Source: Halobacteriales archaeon
GTDB lineage: Archaea; Halobacteriota; Halobacteria; Halobacteriales; SKSH01
Direction of reading: 5' to 3'
Assembly: GCA_007118075.1 (NCBI GenBank)
Contig: SKSH01000186.1
Location: forward strand, 1 to 11,317
Length of the DNA: 11,317 nucleotides
Below, in pieces: positions 1 to 6,934 of this stretch (within the stretch, counting starts at the first letter, position 1; each line of letters opens with the position of its first letter). The notes under the pieces were generated by a model, which saw only the letters and a list, made by a program, of their open reading frames with translations, did not search any database and was not told where the DNA came from. The position numbers and the translations under genes are program-made.

Positions 1-1858
1 AACACTCGACTCGGGAACGAACGTCGAGCACTACAACACGGACAAATTCATCCTCCATCCGGGAGATTTCGTCCTTGGCACTACCAAGGAACGCGTGGAG
101 ATCCCTGACGATCTCATTGCACACGTGGAGGGCCGATCGTCGCTAGGTCGGCTAGCCATTGTTGTCCACGCCTCGCTACCGTACGACGAACAGGTGTTCC
201 TGTGGACTCCCACGGAAGGTTTTGGCTTCTATCCGATCGGACATATCGTCGAGGAAGAACGACCGGCACGTGCGGTTGCGTTCGATCCCCATACCCTCGA
301 TGTCCGTACCTTCCCAGTGACGGATTACATCACAAACCCGACGAAACGGATCTACCGAGTGACCCTCCAATCGGGTCGTGAGGTAACAGTTACAAAAGAT
401 CATAATCTCTTCACGATCGATGAACACGGGGGTATCATCAGGCTCCCTAGCGAGGAGGCAGAGGGCGAACTCGTGCTGGTACCAGGGACATTACCGGATC
501 CACGTGGTGAGGAGCGGACGATCGATCTTGTCAACCTATTTGGCGGTGATGACGAGGTAATCGCCTATGCGAGCGACGGGTTCGGTGAAGTCACCTGGCA
601 AGATAATATTCCCCTTGTCTCGCAACGACAGTACAGCGAACGAGGGGCAGCGCCCCTTTCGTGCGTAACCCCCACGGATACCCCCGCAGATACCGAAGTC
701 GCCTTCAAGCAGAGCGACGAAAAATTACCTCGGTACTTGGATGTGTCACCGGAATTTGGTTGGGTACTTGGCTTCTATATCGCAGCAGGCTCTTGCAAAC
801 GCAATCAAATCCAGTTCAGTAACACCAACGAAGACTACCTCGATCGAGTCGAAGCCTACTTCGACCGCTACGAGACGAGCCTGTACCGTCGCGATTCGGG
901 CAGAATCGAGCGTTTGACCGTAAGCTCCGCACTGTGGGAGAAGCTGTTTGGACGACTTGCCGGAACCGGCAGTGAGAAGAATATCCCTTGGCGGGCATGG
1001 AACTGGAACAACGAGGTCCTGTCGGCGTTACTGCAGGGACTCATCGATGGCGATGGGCATCGCAGATCGGAGCGTGATACCCTCCATACGTCCAATGAGG
1101 ATCTCGCAGACAGAACCCAGTACCTTGCGACGAGGCTTGGCTACCTCAGTACCGTATACAGTCGTGAGCGAAGCCAATACATCGAGATGAGCGACACGTA
1201 CAATACCTGCACCATGTGGAGTGTCGACATCCAGAAATCCGCCCACAAACGAGGGCAATACCTCCCGGTGCCCTCAGGACTGCTCAAGCAGTATCGAGAC
1301 ACGGTTGGGCTAACCATGGCCGAGGCAGCCGAGCACATGGGGTATTCATCCAAGTCCAGTATCGCAAAACTGGAAAACAAAGAATACGACTCGGTCAAGC
1401 GTGATACGCTCCGACGTATCCGCGATGCTTATAGAGAGGCTGGAGCCGACACCACACGGCTCAACCAACTGCTCAACAATGAGGTTCGATTCGATAAAGT
1501 CGTCTCTGTCGAAGCAACCAATCGGGTCGAACCGACGTATGACCTTGAGGTCCAACCTCAGGGCCGAACTATCGAGAACTTCATTGGTGGCCGTGGTGGC
1601 GTGTTCTTGTCGAACACTGCTGGGTTATGTGATCCAGGGTATCGTGGCCAGATCACCCTCGAACTCTCCAATCTCGGGACGGCACCAGTCTCGCTCAGAC
1701 CGGGCATGCGCGTCAGTCAGCTGACCTTCACAGAGCTGTCATCGCCGGCAGAGCGACCCTACGGAAGCGACCGTGGTTCGAAGTACCAGGATCAACAGGG
1801 ACCTCAAGCTTCACGGATCGAGAAGGACGAAGAGTTCGGTGGCGACCAGCTGGGCTGA
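1..1858 (+). CDS. dcd: dCTP deaminase, 5'-partial, interrupted by an in-frame intein
   Basis: dCTP deaminase converts dCTP to dUTP in the cytoplasm, feeding dTMP synthesis; some archaeal members also act as dUTPase, which I cannot decide here. The reading frame is already open at base 2, so the start codon lies upstream of the window; the GTG at 95 is internal. The N-extein (bases 2-172, 57 residues) carries FILHPGDFVLGTTKERVEIP and the catalytic segment HVEGRSSLGRLAIVVHA. The C-extein (1616-1855, 80 residues) resumes with TAGLCDPGYRG, then ITLELSN with the expected catalytic Glu, and the usual tail PYGSDRGSKYQ. Joined, the exteins read smoothly through the conserved VHA-TAG-DPG motif, and the 137 visible residues would be most of a usual protein of about 195. 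The intein separates Arg/Ser active-site residues from the Glu, so enzyme activity should depend on protein splicing. The next gene, the ThiR-like regulator, starts 69 bases downstream on the same strand. Confidence 0.95.
   Translation, partial: TLDSGTNVEHYNTDKFILHPGDFVLGTTKERVEIPDDLIAHVEGRSSLGRLAIVVHASLPYDEQVFLWTPTEGFGFYPIGHIVEEERPARAVAFDPHTLDVRTFPVTDYITNPTKRIYRVTLQSGREVTVTKDHNLFTIDEHGGIIRLPSEEAEGELVLVPGTLPDPRGEERTIDLVNLFGGDDEVIAYASDGFGEVTWQDNIPLVSQRQYSERGAAPLSCVTPTDTPADTEVAFKQSDEKLPRYLDVSPEFGWVLGFYIAAGSCKRNQIQFSNTNEDYLDRVEAYFDRYETSLYRRDSGRIERLTVSSALWEKLFGRLAGTGSEKNIPWRAWNWNNEVLSALLQGLIDGDGHRRSERDTLHTSNEDLADRTQYLATRLGYLSTVYSRERSQYIEMSDTYNTCTMWSVDIQKSAHKRGQYLPVPSGLLKQYRDTVGLTMAEAAEHMGYSSKSSIAKLENKEYDSVKRDTLRRIRDAYREAGADTTRLNQLLNNEVRFDKVVSVEATNRVEPTYDLEVQPQGRTIENFIGGRGGVFLSNTAGLCDPGYRGQITLELSNLGTAPVSLRPGMRVSQLTFTELSSPAERPYGSDRGSKYQDQQGPQASRIEKDEEFGGDQLG
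173..1615 (+). mobile_element. Intein with LAGLIDADG endonuclease domain in dCTP deaminase
   Basis: In-frame insertion of 481 residues between Ala and Thr of the conserved VHA/TAG motif. Splicing blocks are visible. Residue 1 is Ser (SLPYDEQVFLW, block A). Block B is GREVTVTKDHNLF with the TxxH motif at T74-H77. Block F is YDLEV at about residues 456-460. Block G is GVFLSN, ending in Asn481 with Ser480 in place of the usual penultimate His. The +1 extein residue is Thr. So the nucleophiles are Ser1, Asn481 and Thr+1. Two LAGLIDADG-type helices mark a homing endonuclease of the DOD class: LGFYIAAGS (residues 199-207) and LLQGLIDGDG (287-296). Motif 2 keeps its Asp294, but motif 1 has Ala205 where an acidic residue is expected. 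Residues about 370-425 look like an XRE-type helix-turn-helix. Three 60-base lines counted by hand average about 48% G+C, against about 62% for two lines in the next gene, consistent with separate ancestry. Splicing looks possible; DNA cleavage is doubtful. Confidence 0.93.
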
Positions 1859-1927
1859 GTATCGTCGACCCGAGAGCAGAGGGGAATCCATTTTGCCATC
1901 TCGGTGTGAACAGCAGGCATAGTCAGG

Positions 1928-2827
1928 ATGAAGTTCATCGAGGAGGTCGTCGTCGAACGGTTCTTGCCCACCTATCGGTCGATGCTGGCCGAGGCACTCA
2001 CCGAAGAGGGGCTCAACCAGAGCGAGGTCGCGGAGGTGCTGGGGATCACGCAGAGCGCCATCTCGAAGTACGCAGCCGGACAGATCGATCGAGACCCGCG
2101 TGTCGAGGAGCACGGTAGCGTCGGCGAGCTCGTCGATCGATGTGCGAAGGGGCTCGCCGATGGGAGTATGTCCCCGGTACAGGCACTTGTCGAGACCGAG
2201 GTACTCATCCGCGAGCTCGAACATGGTGACCTGCTCGCCGAACTCCATCGAGAGGCCGTCCCGTCACTCGCAGACGAGCCAATCGCCGGGGAAATCCACG
2301 ATCCGGGGGGACGTCTCCGAGAACGGGCACAGATTCTCGACTCGCTCAGGATCTCGTTGCAACGGCTCGAACGTCTCGGTGGCTTCGCAGCGGTGATTCC
2401 ACAGGTCGGATCGAATCTCGTCTTCGCCCGCGAGGAGGCAACCACCATCGACGAAGTAGCCGGGGTTCCGGGACGGATCGTCGAGATCAAGGGACGAGCA
2501 ACCGTCCCAGCCGAGCCCGAGTTCGGCGTGAGCGAACATGTCGCGACGGTCGTCCTCGCAGCCATGCGTGCCGGAAGCGAGGCGAGGGCTGCATTGAACC
2601 TCGCATTCGAGCAGGATCTGATGTATCGACTCGAGGCAGCTGGGTACCGGACCGCACAGATCGAACCGGCCCACGACCTACTCGACGAGGTTGAGAGGGT
2701 GGTGCGCAGTTCCCAATCGCTCGATGTTATCTACCACGAGGATGGCCCGGGTATCGAGGCAAATGTCTACCTCCTCGGATCAGATCCCGAGGCGGTCGTA
2801 GCCCTCGTCGAAGAAGCCCTCGAGTGA
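1928..2827 (+). CDS. thiR: ThiR-like regulator: HTH domain plus ThiN (thiamine-phosphate synthase-like) domain
   Basis: A 299-residue protein. The N-terminal helix-turn-helix is at about residues 28-50 (LNQSEVAEVLGITQSAISKY), followed by a linker region (about 60-130) and a C-terminal ThiN domain (about 134-297), recognisable from GGFAAVIPQVGSNLVFA, VPGRIVEIKG and EFGVSEHVATVVLAAMR. ThiN domains act as thiamine-phosphate synthase when fused to ThiD. Fused to an HTH they form the archaeal repressor family ThiR, where the ThiN part senses a thiamine compound; regulator is therefore the better call. Whether any catalytic activity remains cannot be read here. The ATG at 1928 starts a typical family N-terminus (KFIEEVVVERFLP); no strong Shine-Dalgarno or TATA box is seen in the 69 bases after dcd (a weak ATTTTGC lies at 1890-1896). 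The stop overlaps the GTG start of the methyltransferase. The likely target, thi4, is about 4 kb away. Confidence 0.85.
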   Translation: MKFIEEVVVERFLPTYRSMLAEALTEEGLNQSEVAEVLGITQSAISKYAAGQIDRDPRVEEHGSVGELVDRCAKGLADGSMSPVQALVETEVLIRELEHGDLLAELHREAVPSLADEPIAGEIHDPGGRLRERAQILDSLRISLQRLERLGGFAAVIPQVGSNLVFAREEATTIDEVAGVPGRIVEIKGRATVPAEPEFGVSEHVATVVLAAMRAGSEARAALNLAFEQDLMYRLEAAGYRTAQIEPAHDLLDEVERVVRSSQSLDVIYHEDGPGIEANVYLLGSDPEAVVALVEEALE

Positions 2828-3507
2828 TCGAGATGGTGAAATCTGATCCTGCTGATGTGGTCGCCGGATTCTACGATCGTTGGGCGAATCTCTATGCGAA
2901 CGCGGTACGTCATGCGCCTGGAGTCGGCCGGCTTCGACGACTCACGATCGAAGAGATGGAACTCGATACAGGTGCCACGGTCGTCGATATGGGCTGTGGA
3001 CCAGGGGTCAACTTCCCGTATCTCACAGAGTACATCGGCCAGGACGGACGGCTCGTTGGGGTCGATATCGCCCCTGAGATGCTCAAGCGAGCTGCCAGGG
3101 TAGACCCCGCTTCGGAGCTGGTACTCGGTGATGGCAGCCGACCGCCAATCGGCGGCGAGATCGATGCCGTGTTGGCCACCTTCGTGGTGACCCTCTTTGA
3201 GGATCCCGAACAGGTGGTCGATGCCTGGTGGTCGACGCTGGCACCAGGTGGTTGTCTGGCGATGCTCAACCTCGGTCCGATGCGTGGACTCGCCGGTGCA
3301 CTTGGCAATCCACTACTTCGAATCGGTCTACGGCTGACGACGCCGAATGCTGGGCGATTCGACCGAAATCTGCTCACGGTCTTAGACGAACGGATGCAGG
3401 CTGCGCAACACGCTGTCGAGCAACGGGCAGATAGGATTGTCCTCTATGACAGTGCAGATGGGCTCTTTCGAGTGGTCGTTGGGACCAAACCGATACATCA
3501 GTCATAG
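2824..3507 (+). CDS. Class I SAM-dependent methyltransferase (UbiE-like), substrate unknown
   Basis: A 227-residue cytoplasmic protein with a Rossmann-type methyltransferase fold. Motif I is ATVVDMGCGPGVNFPYL (residues 51-67, SAM binding), the acidic end of strand 2 is GVDIAPEML (79-87), and motif post-III is LAPGGCLAMLNLG (139-151). The N-terminal FYDRWANLY is typical of UbiE/ArsM-like small-molecule methyltransferases. The substrate cannot be told from sequence. The start is either GTG 2824, which overlaps the stop of the ThiR-like gene (GTGA) and suggests translational coupling, or ATG 2833 three codons later. The 3' end overlaps by 10 bases the tail of the convergent gene on the other strand (3498-4262). 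Its coupling to a thiamine regulator gives no clear functional hint. Confidence 0.85.
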   Translation: MIEMVKSDPADVVAGFYDRWANLYANAVRHAPGVGRLRRLTIEEMELDTGATVVDMGCGPGVNFPYLTEYIGQDGRLVGVDIAPEMLKRAARVDPASELVLGDGSRPPIGGEIDAVLATFVVTLFEDPEQVVDAWWSTLAPGGCLAMLNLGPMRGLAGALGNPLLRIGLRLTTPNAGRFDRNLLTVLDERMQAAQHAVEQRADRIVLYDSADGLFRVVVGTKPIHQS

Positions 3508-4262
3508 ATCGACCCGTGTCTGTCACAGAGCGCTGGCTCTTCGAGCTGCGCATGGATGAGATCTTCATGGTAATGGGCGTTTGACAGCATGCACCCTGGA
3601 TCGTCACAGAAGGCATCGCCGGTTTCGAGGTAGTGGTACGCCTGTAACACGTAGCCTCGAAGCGCATCGGTGGTTCGAGGATCATCCTTCAACAGAAAGT
3701 CTTCCTCGACGGCTGCCTCGAGGACCTCACGTGGTGGAGTCCCTCCAGCCATCATCGCATGAGACTGCTTCATGTGGTAGTACGTCTCTGGTTTCGCCGG
3801 TGCTTCATACAGACCAGGGACAGAGAGCAATGCGGGTTGTCCAAGCACATTGATTCGTTTGTGCCATCGCCCATCATGCGAACCCCAGGTGCCGATGGCA
3901 CGATCGAGCAGGATAATGTGGAGGTGGTCGAGGGTTCGCGTCTCGGGTGTGAGGCGTTCGCGAAGCAACTGCTGGAGTTGGAACCCATCGTAAAGGACTC
4001 CACCACCACGATCGGGATCTGAGAGGACACGCTCCTCGTATCGGACGATGCCGTGCATGGTGTTCCCGGTCTCACGCTGGTATGGTGAAAGGACACGGCT
4101 TTTCGCAAACCCGGTCGCCAGCTCCGTGTCATCGGTGAATCGATCGAGGAACCGATCCTCGACCGTGACGGTGACCCCAACCCGATGCTCGAGCCAGGAA
4201 CCGAGTGCATTGGCATCGACGACCACCCTCGGTGTCCGATAGAGGGTCACCCGGTCGACCAT
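3498..4262 (-). CDS. Uncharacterised archaeal protein with C-terminal Cys/His cluster
   Basis: A 254-residue protein of unknown function. The central part, LDHLHIILLDRAIGTWGSHD (residues 111-130) through VPGLYEAPAKPETYY (148-162), and the C-terminus look like a conserved archaeal family; from memory it resembles DUF6775-type proteins sometimes labelled putative metallopeptidases, but this is unverified and no HExxH motif is present. The C-terminal region has C219-x4-C224, then NAHYH with H230 and H232, then C246-x2-H249, which could bind a metal ion. No signal peptide or membrane segment is seen, so it is probably cytoplasmic. It is convergent with the methyltransferase (10-base overlap) and divergent from the SagB-type gene, sharing a 75-base intergenic region with it. 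A weak TATA-like TTTTGG (- strand, 4284-4289) sits 22-27 bases before its start. Start at 4262 is the first ATG in frame that clears the neighbour's promoter. Confidence 0.8.
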   Translation of the reverse strand: MVDRVTLYRTPRVVVDANALGSWLEHRVGVTVTVEDRFLDRFTDDTELATGFAKSRVLSPYQRETGNTMHGIVRYEERVLSDPDRGGGVLYDGFQLQQLLRERLTPETRTLDHLHIILLDRAIGTWGSHDGRWHKRINVLGQPALLSVPGLYEAPAKPETYYHMKQSHAMMAGGTPPREVLEAAVEEDFLLKDDPRTTDALRGYVLQAYHYLETGDAFCDDPGCMLSNAHYHEDLIHAQLEEPALCDRHGSIYD

Positions 4263-4309
4263 GAACGTATCTCAGGTCCCCCACCAAAACACATTGCGGT
4301 CCCTGATGC

Positions 4310-4315
4310 TTTAGT
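4310..4315 (+). promoter_or_regulatory. TATA-like element of the SagB-type gene
   Basis: TTTAGT lies 28 to 23 bases before ATG 4338, the spacing expected for a haloarchaeal promoter of a leaderless transcript. It also argues for the 4338 start over the 4185 start, which would sit inside the divergent gene. Confidence 0.55.
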
Positions 4316-4337
4316 GACGGCCACCGTGGTCGAGCGT

Positions 4338-5864
4338 ATGGTCGATGCGAGGGAATACCACGAACGGACCAATCAAACGCCGGGTGGGCGTTCATCTGGC
4401 CATCAGCGTCAAGAACGCAACCGGCCACGACCGTTCAAATCCTATGAATCGCTCGAGGTGTATCCACTACCGGAGATCGACCCACCTGAGATCCCCGCCC
4501 TCGAAGCGATCGCCACATCGCGGGCTGAACCGCCACACTCGTCGACCGGAATCGATCTGACGGACATCGCAACCATCTGCTATCTGGCGGGAGGGATCAC
4601 CCAGGAGACCACCTACCAGGGTGAACAGGTCAGGTTCCGTGCCGCCTCCTGTACGGGGAACCTCCATCATATCGAGCTCTACCTCGTCATCGGCGATGTT
4701 GATGGCATCGACCCAGGTGTCTATCACTTCGACCCGACGAAGTTCTCCCTCGGACGCCTTCGGGCAGATGATCACCGCGGTGTCCTCTGTGAGGCCACGG
4801 ACAATGGCAACGAAGACGCACCAGTGACAGTGGTACTGACTTCGACCTGGTGGTGTAATGCCTGGAAGTATGGTGACCGTACCTATCGACATGCCTTCTG
4901 GGATGGTGGAACGGTCATCGCGAATCTCCTTGCTGCTGCACACGGTTCGGGTCACCGAACAGACGTGGTAAGCGCGTTCGTCGACGATCGCGTTGCTGAG
5001 CTTATCGGGATTGCACCGATCGAAGAGGCACCCATCGCACTCGTTAATCTCGGCGACGATGACTCGATCCCCGATCCGATCGAGATCGAGACAATTGATC
5101 CAGCGACAGCGCCAATCTCCCCGAATCCCAAGAGACATCCGCTGATCGTAGATGCGTGGAGGCAGAGCCGGATCGAGCGTCCTGACGAGGTGGCCGCATT
5201 TCGTTCTCGATGTCAGCAGATAGGATCGATCATGGCAACGCAATCTGAAAGCGAAGACCGTGTCGAGCTCGATCCGGTGGACGAAGCAACAGCCAGCAAG
5301 CGACCCTTGCTTCAGACCATCGAGCGACGAGGGTCAAAGCGACAATTCGACGACCAGGGTCCAACCCGCCGACAGCTCGGGACGATCCTCAACCGGGCGA
5401 CACGAGGGGTACCAGCCGACTGGTGTGATGGGGAAGCAGACGGGTTCCAGTTTCTCACTGCCCATGTACTCGTAACTGGTGTCTCAGGGGTACCCGACGG
5501 TCGGTACCGGTATGATACTACCAGCGACACACTCGAACGGCTGGGCGACACCGATTCATCGATACAGGAACGGTTGGCACTGAATCAACCGTGGGCAGGG
5601 GCGGCTCACGTGAACGTCTACCTCATGGCTGATGTGGACACGATTGTCTCCCGGTTCGGCAACCGCGGCTACCGATTGGCCCAGTTAGAGGCAGGAATCG
5701 TCCTCGGTCGATTGTACCTTGCAACCGCCGCGCACCGGACCCTCGGAGGGACCGGCCTCACATTCTTCGATGAGATGGTGAGCAACCATCTCACCCCTGC
5801 TTCGAACCAGTGGCTCCCGATGACGATGTTCGCCTTCGGTCGCGTAGGCCGCAGGAACGATTGA
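4338..5864 (+). CDS. SagB-type dehydrogenase with two tandem nitroreductase domains
   Basis: A 508-residue flavoprotein-like protein. The N-terminus DAREYHERTNQTP (residues 3-15), SSGH (19-22) and RPRPFKSYESL (29-39) is the typical leader of SagB/ThcOx-family proteins, which fixes the start at ATG 4338 rather than the ATG at 4185. Domain 1 (about 50-240) has FRAASCTGNLHHIELYLV (100-117, FMN-contact region) and YGDRTYRHAFWDGGTVIANL (178-197). Domain 2 (about 320-505) has ERRGSKRQFDDQGPTRRQL (329-347) and RGYRLAQLEAGIVLGRLYLA (443-462). In RiPP clusters SagB oxidises azolines to azoles with FMN, beside YcaO cyclodehydratases; no YcaO, E1-like partner or precursor peptide is visible here, so this is a stand-alone member and its substrate is unknown. 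Fusion of two nitroreductase units may make an intramolecular dimer. The TATA-like TTTAGT at 4310-4315 supports leaderless expression. Confidence 0.85.
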   Translation: MVDAREYHERTNQTPGGRSSGHQRQERNRPRPFKSYESLEVYPLPEIDPPEIPALEAIATSRAEPPHSSTGIDLTDIATICYLAGGITQETTYQGEQVRFRAASCTGNLHHIELYLVIGDVDGIDPGVYHFDPTKFSLGRLRADDHRGVLCEATDNGNEDAPVTVVLTSTWWCNAWKYGDRTYRHAFWDGGTVIANLLAAAHGSGHRTDVVSAFVDDRVAELIGIAPIEEAPIALVNLGDDDSIPDPIEIETIDPATAPISPNPKRHPLIVDAWRQSRIERPDEVAAFRSRCQQIGSIMATQSESEDRVELDPVDEATASKRPLLQTIERRGSKRQFDDQGPTRRQLGTILNRATRGVPADWCDGEADGFQFLTAHVLVTGVSGVPDGRYRYDTTSDTLERLGDTDSSIQERLALNQPWAGAAHVNVYLMADVDTIVSRFGNRGYRLAQLEAGIVLGRLYLATAAHRTLGGTGLTFFDEMVSNHLTPASNQWLPMTMFAFGRVGRRND

Positions 5865-6004
5865 GGATTCGGACCCACGGAGACGATCCTCGCCGACAGG
5901 CACCGAGTTCACTGCAAGACCGCCCATCAGTCGGAGTGCTCCGCTGGGTTGTACGACCGGGTATCGGGGGTGAGATCGGGGCTGAATCCACGTGAGACAT
6001 CGAC

Positions 6005-6934
6005 TCAGTCGTCCGCTGGAGTCGCTCGGCTGGTAAGTTCGACCTCGGGCGCCTCGACACCGAGTTCGTCCAGGGCAACCTGTGCCGCTCGCTTACCAGA
6101 GAGTAACATCGCCCCGAACGTCGGGCCCATTCGAGGGAGTCCGTAGGTCGTTGCAACCGCCATGCCGGTGACGATGAGGCCGTTGTGAGCGATACCTGTG
6201 TGCTCAACAACCGCATCCTCGCTCTTGCCGACCCACATCGAGTCGTGACCGGGTGAATCGTGGCCAGGGGCTCCGTATTGGTCGTCACCAGTCTGATCCA
6301 TTCCGGTCGACCGAGCAGCGGCATCACCGATGCCCGGTGCTTGGAGTACCCCTCGCTCGTGGAGCTTCTTGATAGCCATCGCATCATGGCCAGTCGCATC
6401 GACGACGAGCTTGGATTCGACCGCGATCGGATCGACGCACGTGATCTCACGAGGCAGTGCATGCACCGGTGTCCAGTTCATGACGATCCCCCCGACGCGA
6501 TGATCCTCACGGATGACGATATCGGTGAACTCAGTCATGTTCTGCATCTTCGCCCCTGCATCACAAGCCGCCTTGATGAGCCCACTGCATGCCTCTGGAC
6601 CGTTTGCAACGTAGAGGCCCTCCGTGTCACTCGCCGGGGCGTAATCTACCTCCAGGTCGTCCAGGACGTGCTCGGCCGGGCTCCTGACGGTGACCTTGTT
6701 CATCAAGAAACCACCGAGCCAGAAACCACCACCGAGGTAGTTGTTCTTCTCGACGACCATCGTCTTCACCCCTCGCTCAGAGAGCTCCTTCGAAGCCATC
6801 AGGCCCGAGGGACCACCGCCGATGATGATGACGTCGCTGTCTGAGAAATCCATGAATTCATCGGTCCATGCCTGGCCGATCGCTCTGGTGACCTCTGCTT
6901 CACCGACCTCGCTGAAGGAGTCAAATTCCGTCAT
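6005..6934 (-). CDS. thi4: Thi4-type thiazole synthase (sulfide-donating, Cys type)
   Basis: A 309-residue protein that makes the thiazole phosphate precursor of thiamine from NAD and glycine. The Rossmann motif SDVIIIGGGPSGLMASKEL is at residues 33-51, followed by VVEKNNYLGGGFWLGGFLMN (60-79) and EGLYVANGPEACSGLIKAAC (105-124). The active-site segment REITCVDPIAVE places Cys166 where the yeast-type enzyme uses its own cysteine as sulfur donor; many methanogen homologues have His there and use free sulfide. The corresponding cysteine of Haloferax Thi4 is reported to be essential, so a single-turnover mechanism is the likely one. GLPRMGPTFGAMLLSGKRAA near the C-terminus is the family signature. 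The gene has its own upstream region with a large inverted repeat touching the start codon, pointing to repression by a dedicated regulator, probably the ThiR-like protein. Its 3' end faces the SagB-type gene across 140 bases. Confidence 0.95.
   Translation of the reverse strand: MTEFDSFSEVGEAEVTRAIGQAWTDEFMDFSDSDVIIIGGGPSGLMASKELSERGVKTMVVEKNNYLGGGFWLGGFLMNKVTVRSPAEHVLDDLEVDYAPASDTEGLYVANGPEACSGLIKAACDAGAKMQNMTEFTDIVIREDHRVGGIVMNWTPVHALPREITCVDPIAVESKLVVDATGHDAMAIKKLHERGVLQAPGIGDAAARSTGMDQTGDDQYGAPGHDSPGHDSMWVGKSEDAVVEHTGIAHNGLIVTGMAVATTYGLPRMGPTFGAMLLSGKRAAQVALDELGVEAPEVELTSRATPADD

Noticed and set aside
95..97. GTG 95 as the start of dcd
   Set aside because: The upstream frame is open to base 2 and encodes the conserved FILHPGDFVLGTTKERVE of Dcd.
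173..1615. Alternative reading of the insertion as a separate gene or a gene fusion
   Set aside because: The insertion is in frame, has intein splicing blocks at both ends, and the exteins join exactly at a conserved motif.
1972..2674. Long - strand open frames inside the ThiR-like gene
   Set aside because: Translations are Ser/Arg-rich and without motifs, while the + strand frame gives a full HTH-ThiN protein.
4185..4337. N-terminal extension of the SagB-type protein from the ATG at 4185
   Set aside because: It overlaps the start of the divergent gene, has no resemblance to the family, and the typical DAREYHERT leader and a well-spaced TATA box both support ATG 4338.
4467..5243. Long - strand open frame (258 codons) inside the SagB-type gene
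   Set aside because: It is antisense to a clearly recognisable protein and shows no family motifs; GC-rich haloarchaeal genes commonly give such shadow frames.
5863..5891. GAGGAT / ATCCTC inverted repeat after the SagB-type gene as a terminator
   Set aside because: Only 6 bp with a 17-base loop, overlapping the stop codon, and no T-tract follows.
6260..6844. + strand open frame of 194 codons inside thi4
   Set aside because: Antisense to a confident Thi4; no recognisable motif.
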